From: Hallella colorans
Lineage (GTDB): Bacteria > Bacteroidota > Bacteroidia > Bacteroidales > Bacteroidaceae
Length of the DNA stretch: 64,000 nt
Assembly: GCF_003096815.1 (NCBI RefSeq)
Contig: NZ_QENY01000003.1
Location: 62,001 to 126,000 of the forward strand
Direction of reading: 5' to 3'
Shown one piece after another: positions 27,560-37,480 of the stretch (positions are counted from its first letter, which is position 1; each line of letters starts with the position of its first letter). The position numbers and the translations under genes are program-made. The notes under the pieces were generated by a model that saw nothing but the letters and a program-made list of their open reading frames with translations, was not told the DNA's origin and searched no databases.

Positions 27560-28789
27560 ATGAAAGAGATAGACACCCATACATTCATCACGCTTCATCG
27601 TGGTGATGACGTGCGCCGTTTGGCCTTCATGGCCGACAAGTTCCCAAGCGTGAACATGAGCTATGCCTTGGTCCAGATACAAGGATGGCAGATGGCTCGC
27701 TCTAAGTTGCCCACATGGGCCACGATCGACGGTATAGTCTATCCGCCACATCTCAATATGGAACAATGCAGCTCCGAGGACACCGCCATATACAAACAGC
27801 GCATCTTGGCTCGCCTTTTGGGCAGTTTCTTGGATCAATCCACGCTCATCGATCTCACTGGTGGCTTTGGTGTCGACTTCTCGTTTATGTCTCGCGGTTT
27901 TCGCAAATCTATTTACGTGGAGCGCGATCCAGCTTTGTGCGCGGTGGCCCGGCACAATTTCGAACTGCTCAACCTGCCGCATGCCGAGGTGATATGTGAC
28001 GATGGGGTGGAGTGGCTACACCGTCAATCCAAGCCAGACACGGCCGCACCCATTGTCATATATATGGATCCCGCTCGTCGTGACGCCCACGGGCAGAAAG
28101 TTGTTGCCTTGGGCGATTGTACACCCGATGTCGTGGCCCTGCGCGACGAGCTGATGCGCAAGGCCGATTATGTCATCCTCAAACTCTCGCCCATGCTCGA
28201 TTGGCATGCCGCTGTCGCGGCTATGGACACGGGAGGCAACGTCTCAGAGGTACATATCATAGCCGTAGGCAACGAGTGCAAGGAGCTTTTGCTCGTGCTT
28301 GCTCATGGCCACCACGATCTGCGTGTGGTCTGTTCCAACGACGCGGACATTTTCGCGTTTCATCCACGGTTAACCAATGCGGGTAGCGGCAATTTGCCTA
28401 CTGCTACCATCTCTGTTTCGCCCACGGGCACGATTCTTGTCCCTAATGCCGCCATCATGAAGTCAGGTTGCTTCGCAGAGCTTGCCATGCGTTTTGACGT
28501 GCGCTCCATAGACACCAACTCCCATTTGTTCGTCTCTCCCCATATCGTTCCTAATTTCCCCGGTCGGCAATTTCGTATTCTTGCTGTAAGCGCGCTTGGC
28601 AAGCGAGAACTTAGGCAAAATCTCCATGGGCTACGGCAAGCCAATATTTCCGTTCGCAACTTCCCACTGTCGGTAGCCGAGCTTCGCAAGCGGCTAAAAT
28701 TGCAAGATGGTGGCTCCGTCTATATATTCGCAACCACATGGCAAGGGCGGCACGTACTTGTCATCACCTCCAAGACATCCGTTTCATAA
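27560..28789 (+). CDS. Class I SAM-dependent methyltransferase, THUMP-like (PG_1098 type)
   Basis: A 409-residue protein with a central Rossmann methyltransferase fold. Motif I is LIDLTGGFGVDFSFMSRGF, the acidic motif II is YVERDPALCAVARHN, and motif IV is IYMDPARRDAHG. The C-terminal part (GCFAELAMRFDVRSIDTNSHL and onward to HVLVITSK) fits the ferredoxin-like and THUMP-like domains described for the Bacteroidales PG_1098 family. The DPAR motif resembles the (D/N)PP(Y/F) catalytic motif of N-methyltransferases acting on RNA or DNA bases; a tRNA or rRNA substrate is an inference. It stands alone between two long intergenic gaps. Confidence 0.8.
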   Translation: MKEIDTHTFITLHRGDDVRRLAFMADKFPSVNMSYALVQIQGWQMARSKLPTWATIDGIVYPPHLNMEQCSSEDTAIYKQRILARLLGSFLDQSTLIDLTGGFGVDFSFMSRGFRKSIYVERDPALCAVARHNFELLNLPHAEVICDDGVEWLHRQSKPDTAAPIVIYMDPARRDAHGQKVVALGDCTPDVVALRDELMRKADYVILKLSPMLDWHAAVAAMDTGGNVSEVHIIAVGNECKELLLVLAHGHHDLRVVCSNDADIFAFHPRLTNAGSGNLPTATISVSPTGTILVPNAAIMKSGCFAELAMRFDVRSIDTNSHLFVSPHIVPNFPGRQFRILAVSALGKRELRQNLHGLRQANISVRNFPLSVAELRKRLKLQDGGSVYIFATTWQGRHVLVITSKTSVS

Positions 28790-28977
28790 GACTGACGCTC
28801 ATGTTTTCGCAATTCTTTCAATGAAGTGGCGTTCTTGTTTTTTGTTAAGAAAACATCACAAAAACCTTCCCTCTTTTTTGTAGTGAAATAGCGTCCATTT
28901 TTGAGGGGTTAAGCGTATGGCTTATTTTTTTTCCGCAAAAAAATCATTTTGTCATGACCATTCCTCACACATCAACT

Positions 28978-29087
28978 GCCCATTAAGGCTTAATCGCGTG
29001 CCCAATAGGTTTTATTCATGCTTCGTTTACGGCCCAATCATGATGCGTTCAGGCACTAAACGCCATGCCATTAGTGCCTAAACGTGT
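28978..29087. repeat. 22-bp unit repeat array, copy 4
   Basis: Five units start at 28978, 29000, 29020, 29045 and 29067; lengths are mostly 22, with one 20 and one 21 and a three-base slip before the fourth. Unit 1 contains GGCTTAATCGC. Units 4 and 5 pair through CGTTCAGGCACTA (29046-29058) and TAGTGCCTAAACG (29072-29084), one mismatch. The array occupies the 864-bp gap between the methyltransferase and GNAT genes. The rest of the gap is AT-rich without a convincing gene. Confidence 0.68.
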
Positions 29088-29163
29088 CTTCTTGAGAGTG
29101 GATTGTCGTTGGCAAAATGATGATATTTTTGCAACATACTGACTTATAGTAGATTATGCAAGT

Positions 29164-29222
29164 ACCGATATTTTGCGCTTATTTTCAGCTAAGTCGGCAT
29201 AATTTTCAAATAAGCCAAGCAT
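29164..29222. repeat. AT-rich inverted-repeat module beside array copy 4
   Basis: A diverged module with CGATATTTTGCGCTTATTTTC facing ATTTTCAAATAAGCC (first part split here as CGATATTTTGCG then CTTATTTTC). It lies 77 bp from array copy 4, at the spacing seen for the other copies. Confidence 0.4.
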
Positions 29223-29582
29223 GCGAGGGGTTTTGTCAGATAATTTCGAGTTTTTATTTTGGCAATACGACACATGGTGACAAGGTATTTGTTAGTTTTT
29301 TTTTCATTCTTGTGGACAAACCGTGAAGTATGCCATTTATTTTTATGACAGGACGCGAACAGGCAATGGATTGCTGCGGAAATCATCAACCTGTATGGCG
29401 TAAAAAGTAAATGTATGTTGAGCGTTGTCATCTTTGCTTATCCACTCACATCAAAATTCGTGTTTGTTCAGTAACGGGGCATGCTGCACACCATCCCTTG
29501 TTTTGTATTTTGAGTTTGAAGACACACTCAAAATACGATAAGACCATTTTTTATACCTTATTTTATAATTTTGGCGTTTCTT

Positions 29583-29614
29583 TTTGCTCAATGTGTTTAA
29601 AATTGCTACTTTTG
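29583..29614 (+). promoter_or_regulatory. Promoter of the GNAT-like gene
   Basis: TTTG (29583-29586), a 20-base spacer and TACTTTTG (29607-29614); the leader to 29654 is about 35 bases. Confidence 0.75.
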
Positions 29615-29653
29615 CATATTAAAACGTTTTAACATCATATTATTATATTATCA

Positions 29654-30793
29654 ATGGCGATAGAAATAAAGAAAGTTGAGACCAAAAAAGACCTCAAGGC
29701 TTTCATAGAGTTTCATTACAAACTTTACGAGGATTGCCCTTACGATGTTCCATCTCTCTATAATGACGAGATAAATGCGCTGAGCAAGGATAAAAACGCA
29801 GCATTCGATTTTTGTGAGGCAGAGTATTTTTTAGCCTACAAAGATGGCCGTTTGGTGGGCAGGGTGGCTGCTATCATCAATCATCGCGCCAACGAGCGGT
29901 GGGACAATAAAGACGTGCGTTTCGGCTGGTTAGACTTTGTTGACGACATTGACGTGAGCCGCGCGCTCTTTGATGCCGTGGCCGATTATGGCCGCCGCAA
30001 GGGCATGACCCACATGATAGGGCCTCTTGGTTTCTCGGATATGGACCGCGAGGGCATGCTTACCTTTGGTTTCGACCGTTTGAGCACGGCCGCCACGCTC
30101 TATAACTATCCATACTATCCGCAGCACATAGAGCGTCTTGGAGGGTTTGAGAAAGACAATGACTATGTGGAATATCTCATCCACGTGCCTGATAAAGTGC
30201 CCGAAAAATTGGTCAAGATTTCTGAGATGATAGAGAACCGGTACAATCTCCATGTCAAAAAGGTCACTCCGCGTGAGGTGCGCGAGGGTTATGCGCGCAA
30301 GCTGTTCCATATCATCAACGCCACCTATGTAGACCTTTACGGTTTCGTGAGCCTTACAGACAAGCAGATAGACCAGTACGTCAAAATGTTCTTGCCCGTA
30401 ATCGATTTTGATTTGGTAACGGTCGTCGTGGATGGCAATGACAATGACAAGGAGGTGGGCATAGCCATCACCATTCCCTCTATATCAAAAGCCCTGAAGA
30501 AGTGCCGTCGCGGCCGCCTGCTTCCCTTTGGCTGGTGGCATCTTTTGCGCACCGTCAAGTTCCATAAGACCGAGGGGTTGGACCTGCTGCTCATAGGCGT
30601 GCTGCCTGAATATCGGTCAAAAGGCGCCAACGCCCTGATGTTTAACGACCTCATCCCACGCTACATCAAGTATGGTTTCAAGTGGGGAGAAAGTCAGGTG
30701 GAGATGGTAACCAACACTGGTGTGCAGGGACAGTGGGAAATGTTCGAGCACGAAAACCACAAGGCTCGTCGTTGCTATCGCAAGAAAATATAG
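29654..30793 (+). CDS. GNAT-like acyltransferase family protein
   Basis: A 379-residue protein conserved in Bacteroidota and usually annotated as an N-acetyltransferase. The N-terminal half has a degenerate GNAT-like region (FCEAEYFLAYKDGRLVGRVAAI). The second half has a clearer acetyl-CoA-binding segment, LLLIGVLPEYRSKGANALMFNDL. Conserved tryptophans and acidic residues (WGESQVEMVTNTGVQGQWEMFE) follow. A double-GNAT architecture is likely. No signal peptide or membrane segment is seen. The substrate is unknown. It precedes parE on the same strand by 160 bp, with a separate promoter for parE. Confidence 0.75.
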   Translation: MAIEIKKVETKKDLKAFIEFHYKLYEDCPYDVPSLYNDEINALSKDKNAAFDFCEAEYFLAYKDGRLVGRVAAIINHRANERWDNKDVRFGWLDFVDDIDVSRALFDAVADYGRRKGMTHMIGPLGFSDMDREGMLTFGFDRLSTAATLYNYPYYPQHIERLGGFEKDNDYVEYLIHVPDKVPEKLVKISEMIENRYNLHVKKVTPREVREGYARKLFHIINATYVDLYGFVSLTDKQIDQYVKMFLPVIDFDLVTVVVDGNDNDKEVGIAITIPSISKALKKCRRGRLLPFGWWHLLRTVKFHKTEGLDLLLIGVLPEYRSKGANALMFNDLIPRYIKYGFKWGESQVEMVTNTGVQGQWEMFEHENHKARRCYRKKI

Positions 30794-30891
30794 TTCCGCG
30801 CGCCAACTTCACTTTGCTGTTCGGGGTCGATGCCACGGTGCTCTATTTGCGCGTACGTCTCACTGTGCGGTCTTGGTGGCATTGTTTCTTT

Positions 30892-30899
30892 TATTTTTG
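30892..30899 (+). promoter_or_regulatory. -7 box for parE
   Basis: TATTTTTG lies 54 bases before the parE start, in the gap after the GNAT-like gene. Confidence 0.5.
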
Positions 30900-30953
30900 T
30901 TAGTTTAATTTTTAATATTCCGTTTTTCTCGATAAATACCAGAAAGGTCAATA

Positions 30954-32948
30954 ATGATGACAGATGACAATCTTTTGAAGGCCAACCAGTCCGGACAAAC
31001 CTCGGCCCAAGGGTCGGTGGAGTACACAGACGATAACATTCGCCATCTTAGCGACATGGAGCATGTGCGTACGCGACCTGGTATGTATATCGGAAGATTG
31101 GGAGATGGCAGTCTGCCCGAGGACGGAATTTACGTGCTTCTCAAGGAGGTGGTCGACAATTCCATTGACGAGTTCAAGATGAACGCTGGCGACCGCATAG
31201 AGGTAGATGTGGACGACAATCTGCGCGTGACCGTTCGCGACTATGGTCGTGGCATACCGCAGGGCAAGCTGGTAGAGGCTGTATCCATGCTCAACACGGG
31301 CGGAAAGTACGACTCCAAGGCTTTCAAGAAGAGCGTGGGGCTCAATGGCGTGGGCGTCAAGGCGGTCAACGCGCTGAGCTCCCATTTTGAGGTGAGGAGC
31401 TATCGTGACGGCAAGGTGCGCGAGCTTGTGTTTGAGAGAGGAACGCTCAAGAGCGATGTCACCAAGAAAAACAATGATGAGAATGGCACGTTCATCTTTT
31501 TTGAGCCTGACGACACGTTGTTCAAGAATTATCGTTTCCGCGACGAGTACGTGGAAACCATGCTTCGCAACTACACCTATCTCAACGCCGGGCTTACCAT
31601 TATGTACAACGGTCGGCGTATCAAGAGTCGCAACGGCTTGGAAGATTTGCTCAACGACAACATGACCGTCGATGGCCTTTATCCCATCGTGCACATCAAG
31701 GGAGAAGACATTGAGATAGCTTTCACGCACACCAACCAGTACGGAGAAGAGTACCACAGCTTCGTAAATGGGCAGCATACCACACAGGGAGGTACTCATC
31801 AGAGTGCGTTCAAGGAGCACATCGCCAAGACTATCAAGGAGTTTTACGACAAGAACTATGAGTACACCGACATCCGTAACGGTATCGTCGCGGCCATTGC
31901 CATCAACGTGGAGGAACCTGTCTTTGAGAGCCAAACCAAGATAAAGCTCGGTTCCACGGTCATGGAGCCTAACGGAGACACCATCAACAAATATGTGGGC
32001 GACTTTATTAAGCGAGAGGTGGACAACTACCTCCACATTCACAAAGAAGACGTGGCGGATGTTTTGGAGGCCAAGATCAAGGAGAGCGAGCGCGAGCGCA
32101 AGTCGATGGCGGGCATAACCAAGTTGGCGCGTGAGCGTGCCAAGAAAGCCAATTTGCACAATCGCAAGTTGCGCGACTGCCGTGTGCACTTCTCCGACGC
32201 TAAAGATGACCGCAAGGAGGAAGCCTCCATCTTTATCACTGAGGGCGACTCGGCCAGTGGAAGCATCACCAAGAGCCGCGACGTCAACACGCAGGCGGTG
32301 TTTTCGTTGCGTGGCAAACCACTCAACTCTTTTGGCTTGACAAAAAAGGTTGTCTACGAGAACGAGGAGTTCAATCTGCTCCAAGCCGCGTTGGACATAG
32401 AGGATGGTTTGGACAATTTGCGTTACAACAAGGTGATAGTGGCCACAGACGCCGACGTGGACGGTATGCATATACGATTGCTCATCATCACGTTTTTCTT
32501 GCAGTTCTATCCTGAGCTTATTAAGAAAGGACATGTGTTTGTGCTTCAGACGCCTCTTTTCAGGGTGCGAAATCGCCGTTCTAAAATCAAGAACAAGAAG
32601 GTTATAGCCGAGGCAGACGCCCGGTTGGCCAAGGGAGAGAAAAAAAGTGACTTCATAACTCGCTATTGCTATACCGACGAAGAACGCTTGGAGGCAATCA
32701 GCGCGTTAGGCCCAGACCCGGAGATCACTCGCTTCAAAGGGCTTGGAGAGATCTCGCCCGATGAATTTGCCCATTTCATCGGCCCGGACATGCGATTGGA
32801 GCAGGTCACCCTTCACAAGAACGACCAAGTACAAAAACTTCTCGAGTACTATATGGGTAAAAACACCATGGAGCGCCAAAACTTCATCATAGACAACCTT
32901 GTGGTAGAGGATAACAGCGTCGATGATGATAACGAGCAATTAAACTAA
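30954..32948 (+). CDS. parE: DNA topoisomerase IV subunit B
   Basis: ATPase subunit of the type IIA decatenating topoisomerase. The 664-residue protein has the GHKL motifs [20 protein letters not shown] and [14 protein letters not shown]. It then has a transducer domain and the TOPRIM motifs EGDSASG (near residue 430) and [11 protein letters not shown]. The C-terminal [12 protein letters not shown] follows. Length and the opening [15 protein letters not shown] favour ParE over GyrB in this phylum. parC is not in the window. An S41 protease gene follows after 19 bp and is probably co-transcribed. Confidence 0.92.
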   Translation: MMTDDNLLKANQSGQTSAQGSVEYTDDNIRHLSDMEHVRTRPGMYIGRLGDGSLPEDGIYVLLKEVVDNSIDEFKMNAGDRIEVDVDDNLRVTVRDYGRGIPQGKLVEAVSMLNTGGKYDSKAFKKSVGLNGVGVKAVNALSSHFEVRSYRDGKVRELVFERGTLKSDVTKKNNDENGTFIFFEPDDTLFKNYRFRDEYVETMLRNYTYLNAGLTIMYNGRRIKSRNGLEDLLNDNMTVDGLYPIVHIKGEDIEIAFTHTNQYGEEYHSFVNGQHTTQGGTHQSAFKEHIAKTIKEFYDKNYEYTDIRNGIVAAIAINVEEPVFESQTKIKLGSTVMEPNGDTINKYVGDFIKREVDNYLHIHKEDVADVLEAKIKESERERKSMAGITKLARERAKKANLHNRKLRDCRVHFSDAKDDRKEEASIFITEGDSASGSITKSRDVNTQAVFSLRGKPLNSFGLTKKVVYENEEFNLLQAALDIEDGLDNLRYNKVIVATDADVDGMHIRLLIITFFLQFYPELIKKGHVFVLQTPLFRVRNRRSKIKNKKVIAEADARLAKGEKKSDFITRYCYTDEERLEAISALGPDPEITRFKGLGEISPDEFAHFIGPDMRLEQVTLHKNDQVQKLLEYYMGKNTMERQNFIIDNLVVEDNSVDDDNEQLN

Positions 32949-32967
32949 TCAACCATCATACCGACAA

Positions 32968-34569
32968 ATGCCAACAAATATCATTAGGAGATGCGCCAAG
33001 CCTGTGTGCTTGGCTGTATTGGCGCTTTTAGCTCTCTCGCCCGCCAACGCGCAATTACGGCTGAATTTTGGCAGCAAGTCACCTTTCAGAAAGTTGCAAA
33101 TAGCCGAGATGGCCATCACCAACATGTATGTAGATTCTGTCGACGAGCAGAAATTGGTGGAGGATGGCATTCGCGGCATGCTTGAGAAGCTCGACCCTCA
33201 CTCCTCGTACACCACCGCCAAGGAGACCAAGCTCATGCAAGAATCGCTTAATGGGTCGTTTGATGGCATCGGCATACAGTTCAACATGCAGCAAGACACG
33301 CTGCTCGTCATACAGACTATCGTTAACGGACCGTCTGAGAAAGCTGGCATTTTGCCTGGTGACCGCATCGTGATGGTCAACGATACAGCCATTGCTGGCG
33401 TCAAGATGCCACGTGAGGAGATATTGCGAAAGCTACGTGGCCGCAAAGGCACCAAGGTGCGTTTGGGCGTGGTGCGGCGTGGTATCAAAGATACGTTGAG
33501 TTTTACGGTGACGCGCGACAAAATCCCCATGAAGACCATAGACGGCTATTACATGATACGGCCTGGTATAGGCTACATTCGCATAGGAAGCTTCGGGGCC
33601 ACCACTTATAAAGAGTTCATGTCGTGCGTCAAATCTTTGCAGGCTCGGGGCATGCGCCATTTGATACTCGATTTGCAGGATAACGGTGGTGGTTACCTGC
33701 AGGCGGCCGTTGCCATTGCCAATGAGTTTTTGCGCCATGACGACCTGATAGTCTATACACGGGGCCGTAAGTCTCGCGTCCAAGAATACAGAGCGCAAGG
33801 CAATGGCTCTTTGCTCCAAGGAAAGGTGGCGGTCCTTATCAACGAGTTTTCAGCTTCTGCCGCGGAGATAGTGACCGGGGCCATACAAGACCAAGACCGA
33901 GGCGTGGTGATTGGACGGCGTAGTTTTGGAAAAGGATTGGTGCAACGCCCCGTCGATTTTCCCGATGGCAGCATGCTGAGGCTTACCATCGCCCATTACT
34001 ACACGCCATCCGGTCGATGCATACAGAAACCTTACACCAAGGGAGACCGCAAGGATTATGACCGAGAGTTGGACGAACGGTTCAAGCACGGAGAACTGTA
34101 TTCGTCTGACAGCGTGCATTTTGCTGACAGCCTGAAATATTACACCCTGCGTCTCCACCGCCCGGTTTATGGCGGAGGTGGTATCATGCCCGACATCTTT
34201 GTGCCCCTCGACACTACGCAGTTCACTTCTATGCACAGGCAGTTGGCAGCCAAGGGCATCATTGTCAGCGCCAATTTGAGGTATGTTGACGAGTGTCGCA
34301 AACAGTTGAAAAAGCAGTATCCCGACTTCCCCACGTTCAACGGCAAGTTTGAAATCCCGCAAAAAGTCATCGACGAAATCATCGCCGAGGGCAAGAAACA
34401 AAACGTCACGTCCAAGGACAACGCGGAACTGGCGGCCACGTTGCTTTCTCTGCGCATACAGCTCAAAGCCCTTGTGGCTCGCGATTTGTGGGATATGACC
34501 GAGTATTTTCAAGTGATGAACGAGCAAAACCACATTGTCATGCGTGCCGTGGACGAGTTGATGAAATAG
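32968..34569 (+). CDS. C-terminal processing protease, S41 family
   Basis: Periplasmic Ser/Lys protease of the CtpA/Prc type, 533 residues. A signal peptide (CLAVLALLALSPANAQ) predicts cleavage before Gln. An N-terminal helical region leads to a PDZ domain (about residues 90-170, VNGPSEKAGILPGDRIVMVN). The protease core has LDLQDNGGGYLQAA, the catalytic serine in INEFSASAAEIV and the catalytic lysine in RRSFGKGLVQ. The C-terminal 130 residues are helical. It follows parE closely; no functional link to topoisomerase is known to me. Confidence 0.93.
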   Translation: MPTNIIRRCAKPVCLAVLALLALSPANAQLRLNFGSKSPFRKLQIAEMAITNMYVDSVDEQKLVEDGIRGMLEKLDPHSSYTTAKETKLMQESLNGSFDGIGIQFNMQQDTLLVIQTIVNGPSEKAGILPGDRIVMVNDTAIAGVKMPREEILRKLRGRKGTKVRLGVVRRGIKDTLSFTVTRDKIPMKTIDGYYMIRPGIGYIRIGSFGATTYKEFMSCVKSLQARGMRHLILDLQDNGGGYLQAAVAIANEFLRHDDLIVYTRGRKSRVQEYRAQGNGSLLQGKVAVLINEFSASAAEIVTGAIQDQDRGVVIGRRSFGKGLVQRPVDFPDGSMLRLTIAHYYTPSGRCIQKPYTKGDRKDYDRELDERFKHGELYSSDSVHFADSLKYYTLRLHRPVYGGGGIMPDIFVPLDTTQFTSMHRQLAAKGIIVSANLRYVDECRKQLKKQYPDFPTFNGKFEIPQKVIDEIIAEGKKQNVTSKDNAELAATLLSLRIQLKALVARDLWDMTEYFQVMNEQNHIVMRAVDELMK

Positions 34570-34787
34570 GCGCCCGCCTTTCCTTCCTTACGTTTTGTGT
34601 TCGCGCCCTCGCTCCCATACCCATTTTTTCTTCATGGTAAGAATATTCGGCACACTCCTCGTTGTGCGGACGGGGAGCCCCCTTGGTGGCTTGTCAGATG
34701 CGGATAGCGTGTTGTTATCCTACGAAAGAGATGGTAGATAACGACTATATAAATGTCATCAATACATTGTCAGCGCATGCACGCGTG

Positions 34788-35213
34788 TTATCCTCGCCTC
34801 GCTTTTAGCAGCGCGAGGGCTTTCTCTTCGTTTGCCTCCATGATTTCGCGCTCGCCCGGCCCTTTGTCGTTGATGCCGCAAAGGTGCAATACGCCATGAA
34901 TGATGACACGGTACAGCTCGTCGTCGTAAGACTTGCCATACAGCTTGGCGTTGCTTGCCACCGTGTCAATTGATATGACAATGTCGCCGCTGATAATGTC
35001 CCCCTCGTTATAGTCGAAAGTGATGACATCGGTGTAGTAGTCGTGTCCCAAGTACTGCCTGTTCGTTTCCAAAATTTTTTCGTCGTTCACGAACATGTAG
35101 CCGATGTCGCCTACCCGTCTGTTATAGGTGGCGGCAACCGCCCTTATCCATGTGGTTATTTCGCGATGCTTTATTTTCGGCATTTCCACGCCGTCTGCTT
35201 GATACGTTATCAT
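34788..35213 (-). CDS. ybeY: Endoribonuclease YbeY (rRNA maturation factor)
   Basis: Single-strand-specific RNase involved in 16S rRNA 3'-end maturation and ribosome quality control. About 141 residues from MITYQADGVEMPKIKHRE. The metal motif reads IIHGVLHLCGINDKGPGE: the first two histidines are kept, but the third zinc ligand of the usual HGxLHLxGYDH is Asp here. From memory this variant is common in Bacteroidales. A GTG at 35246 overlapping the coaD stop is an alternative start; the ATG at 35213 matches the family N-terminus better. coaD lies immediately upstream. Confidence 0.9.
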   Translation of the reverse strand: MITYQADGVEMPKIKHREITTWIRAVAATYNRRVGDIGYMFVNDEKILETNRQYLGHDYYTDVITFDYNEGDIISGDIVISIDTVASNAKLYGKSYDDELYRVIIHGVLHLCGINDKGPGEREIMEANEEKALALLKARRG

Positions 35214-35242
35214 CTGTTGATATGGGTTAGGACTTGCTATTG

Positions 35243-35752
35243 TCACTGTTTCGAGTTGTTGGTCTCGCTGCCATTCTCACGTGCTTGTCCTCCGCGTTTG
35301 GGCAGCATCCAATCGGCGTCTTTGTGGAAAAAGACAAGTTGGCGATAGGCCGAGGAGGAGACCGCGGCGAGTTTGGGCTCTGCGTATAGCAGCAACGTCT
35401 CGACATTGCCAAGCCGTTTGTTGAACGCCGCTTGGTCGCGTTCGTACTCAAAATCTTTTACAGAGCGCACGCCTCGCACGAAGAATTGCGCGCCCACTCT
35501 GCGCGCCAAGTCTGTCGCCAAGTCTGTGTACAGCTCGACGGTAATGCGTGGCTCGTCGGCGTATAGTTGTCGGATAGCCTCCAGTCGCTCGTCGGCGGAG
35601 AAGAGGGTACGCTTGTCAGGGTTTACGCCCACGCCTATGACAAGCCTGTCCACGAGTGTCAGGGCGCGTTGGGCGATATTGTCGTGCCCGATGGTGAAAG
35701 GGTCGAAAGTGCCCACAAAAAGTGCCACGGATGGTCGTCGTTGCTGTCTCAT
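35243..35752 (-). CDS. coaD: Phosphopantetheine adenylyltransferase
   Basis: Penultimate step of coenzyme A synthesis, transferring AMP from ATP to 4'-phosphopantetheine. It has 169 residues from MRQQRRPSVALFVGTFDPFT. The nucleotidyltransferase motif is FDPFTIGHDNIAQRAL, followed by GVNPDKRTLFSADERLEAI, FVRGVRSVKDFEYE and the C-terminal VSSSAYRQL (ISSTxVR equivalent). An in-frame extension to 35821 adds residues with no family match. It is probably co-transcribed with ybeY. Confidence 0.93.
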   Translation of the reverse strand: MRQQRRPSVALFVGTFDPFTIGHDNIAQRALTLVDRLVIGVGVNPDKRTLFSADERLEAIRQLYADEPRITVELYTDLATDLARRVGAQFFVRGVRSVKDFEYERDQAAFNKRLGNVETLLLYAEPKLAAVSSSAYRQLVFFHKDADWMLPKRGGQARENGSETNNSKQ

Positions 35753-35833
35753 GCGCTTAAACGTTGAGGAATGGTGCTTGGGTGCGTATTGGGTGAATGT
35801 GCGAAGGGTCGGGGCTTGCAAGCCCTGTCAGTG

Positions 35834-36865
35834 TCAGAAGAGTTGGGGTTGGTACACATTGCCTTTCCCCGCGTCTCGGCCGAGGTGCTCGTAGGCGAGC
35901 CTTGTGGCCATGCGCCCACGTGGTGTTCGTTTGACGAAGCCTTCCATGATGAGAAACGGTTCGTAAACCTCCTCCACGGTTCCAGTGTCTTCGCCGATGG
36001 CGGTGGCTATGGTGGACAATCCCACTGGGCCACCGCCAAACTTTTCTATGATGGTCAACAATATCTTGTTGTCTGTCTCGTCAAGTCCGTACTGGTCTAT
36101 GTTGAGCGCGCTGAGTGCCAATTGGGCTATGTCGGTCGTGATGGTTCCGTTGCCTTTCACCTGAGCGAAGTCTCGCACGCGACGCAGCAGTCCGTTGGCT
36201 ATACGTGGCGTTCCCCTGCTACGGCGTGCTATCTCGATGGCCGCGTCGCTGTCTATCGCCACTTTCAACAATCGTGCCGAGCGGTTGATGATGCGCTTGA
36301 GCGTCTCGGGGTCGTAGTATTCCAAGTGCATGTTGATGCCAAAGCGGGCCCGCAGCGGAGCCGTGAGCATGCCCGACCGAGTGGTCGCTCCGACGAGCGT
36401 GAAAGGATTTAGGTCTATCTGTATGCTTCTGGCCGACGGTCCTTTGTCTATCATGATGTCAATGCGATAGTCCTCCATAGCCGAATACAGGTACTCTTCC
36501 ACCACCGGTTGCAGACGGTGAATCTCGTCGATAAAAAGCACGTCGTTAGGTTCCAACGACGTGAGGATGCCGGCGAGGTCTCCCGGTTTGTCGAGAATGG
36601 GGCCCGACGTGAGTTTGAAGCCTACGCCAAGCTCGTTGGCGATGATGTTGCTCAGCGTGGTCTTTCCCAATCCGGGGGGGCCGTATAGCAAAGTATGGTC
36701 TAAAGGCTCGCCGCGATATTTGGCGGCCTCTACGAAGACTTCAAGATTTTCCACCACCTTGGGCTGACCGTTAAAGTCGTCAAAATGTAGCGGGCGAAGT
36801 GCGTTCTCAAACTCTTTTTCGTTTGAGGACAGTTGCTCGTCCCTTATATCAAAGTCTTCCGTCAT
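35834..36865 (-). CDS. ruvB: Holliday junction branch migration helicase RuvB
   Basis: AAA+ motor of the RuvABC complex. It has 343 residues from [14 protein letters not shown]. Walker A is [14 protein letters not shown], Walker [11 protein letters not shown], sensor 1 [20 protein letters not shown], sensor 2 [20 protein letters not shown]-terminal winged helix includes [17 protein letters not shown] and [15 protein letters not shown] TAnnTTTG box lies 17 bp before the start. ruvA and ruvC are not adjacent. Confidence 0.96.
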   Translation of the reverse strand: MTEDFDIRDEQLSSNEKEFENALRPLHFDDFNGQPKVVENLEVFVEAAKYRGEPLDHTLLYGPPGLGKTTLSNIIANELGVGFKLTSGPILDKPGDLAGILTSLEPNDVLFIDEIHRLQPVVEEYLYSAMEDYRIDIMIDKGPSARSIQIDLNPFTLVGATTRSGMLTAPLRARFGINMHLEYYDPETLKRIINRSARLLKVAIDSDAAIEIARRSRGTPRIANGLLRRVRDFAQVKGNGTITTDIAQLALSALNIDQYGLDETDNKILLTIIEKFGGGPVGLSTIATAIGEDTGTVEEVYEPFLIMEGFVKRTPRGRMATRLAYEHLGRDAGKGNVYQPQLF

Positions 36866-36881
36866 TGGCCTCTTTTTGATG

Positions 36882-36889
36882 CAAAGATA
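36882..36889 (-). promoter_or_regulatory. -7 box for ruvB
   Basis: TATCTTTG on the minus strand, predicting a leader of about 13 bases. Confidence 0.65.
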
Positions 36890-37232
36890 TGAAAAAGATT
36901 GCATATAGGCATGGCAAATACCATTTTTTTAGGTTGTTGCGCCCCTCCTTTGTCATTTGCAAATCGGCCCTCCAGCTGTTGGGCTCCCGATGGGTGCGTC
37001 TGCTTAGGCGTGCCATGCGATCCAATGTGGCATACCGTGGACGCGCGGTCCGTCTGACATGAAAGCCCTGTGTCGCTTCGTGAAAAATGTGCGCCAAGCG
37101 TGGGTGGGCCATCATTTTGTTTATTAAAAGTCATAAAAAATGGCCCTACTAAACCGGTTGTTCTACAGTGCAAATACCCATTATTTTCGCTTCCGTTTGC
37201 TTTCATGTTGTCTTTCGTCGATGGCACTCGCT
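36890..37232. other. Intergenic stretch with no recognised gene
   Basis: First part of a 982-bp gap between ruvB and the DUF2851 gene. Parts of it (about 36940-37090, and again 37500-37720 after the repeat array) are richer in GC than other gaps here and carry open frames on both strands, but no translation resembles a known family. It may be decayed coding sequence or repeat flank. Confidence 0.4.
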
Positions 37233-37342
37233 GCCGTTGGTATCTATTCATGATGCGTATCGGGCGTAAACGCCATGCCGATAAGGCTTATTGGCCATGC
37301 GATTAACGCTTAATCGCCGTGCGAATGAGTACCAATGGCAAA
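37233..37342. repeat. 22-bp unit repeat array, copy 5
   Basis: Five units of exactly 22 bp start at 37233, 37255, 37277, 37299 and 37321. All five begin GC, and three end CAT or CGT. The unit at 37299 shows the idealised symmetry, GCGATTAA then CGC then TTAATCGC, a perfect 19-bp palindrome. An inverted-repeat module follows 80 bp downstream. Confidence 0.82.
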
Positions 37343-37421
37343 CCACGGAGACAAAAATCACGCTATCAAAATTGATTGTTTGAAGTAACATGCTGTGTGA
37401 TAGGCATTTGCTAAGGTTGCC

Positions 37422-37480
37422 TATTTTTCGCGTATTTGCGAGCGATGACCTTGTTGTTTCCAAATACTCGAATTTTGAGC
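37422..37480. repeat. AT-rich inverted-repeat module beside array copy 5
   Basis: TATTTTTCGCGTATTTGCG (37422-37440) faces CCAAATACTCGAATTTTGAG (37460-37479). The core TTTCGCGTATTTGC is identical to that of the module at 51.12 kb. Confidence 0.6.

Noticed and set aside
29294..29450. Candidate DnaA boxes (TTGTCCACA on the minus strand at 29311-29319 and TTATCCACT near 29438)
   Set aside because: Two single-mismatch sites 120 bp apart are not a cluster; isolated near-matches also occur elsewhere in the window. Not enough to call an origin.
30948..32534. Long 528-codon minus-strand frame inside parE
   Set aside because: It is fully antisense to the unmistakable parE coding sequence; long antisense frames are a by-product of its codon use.
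34680..34745. Possible hairpin terminator after the S41 protease
   Set aside because: GTTATCCTAC and GTAGATAAC pair only with a bulge and lack a T-tract; too weak to call.
36849..37251. Minus-strand open frames of 88 and 129 codons upstream of ruvB
   Set aside because: They overlap each other and the ruvB promoter and start, and translations have no protein-like features.
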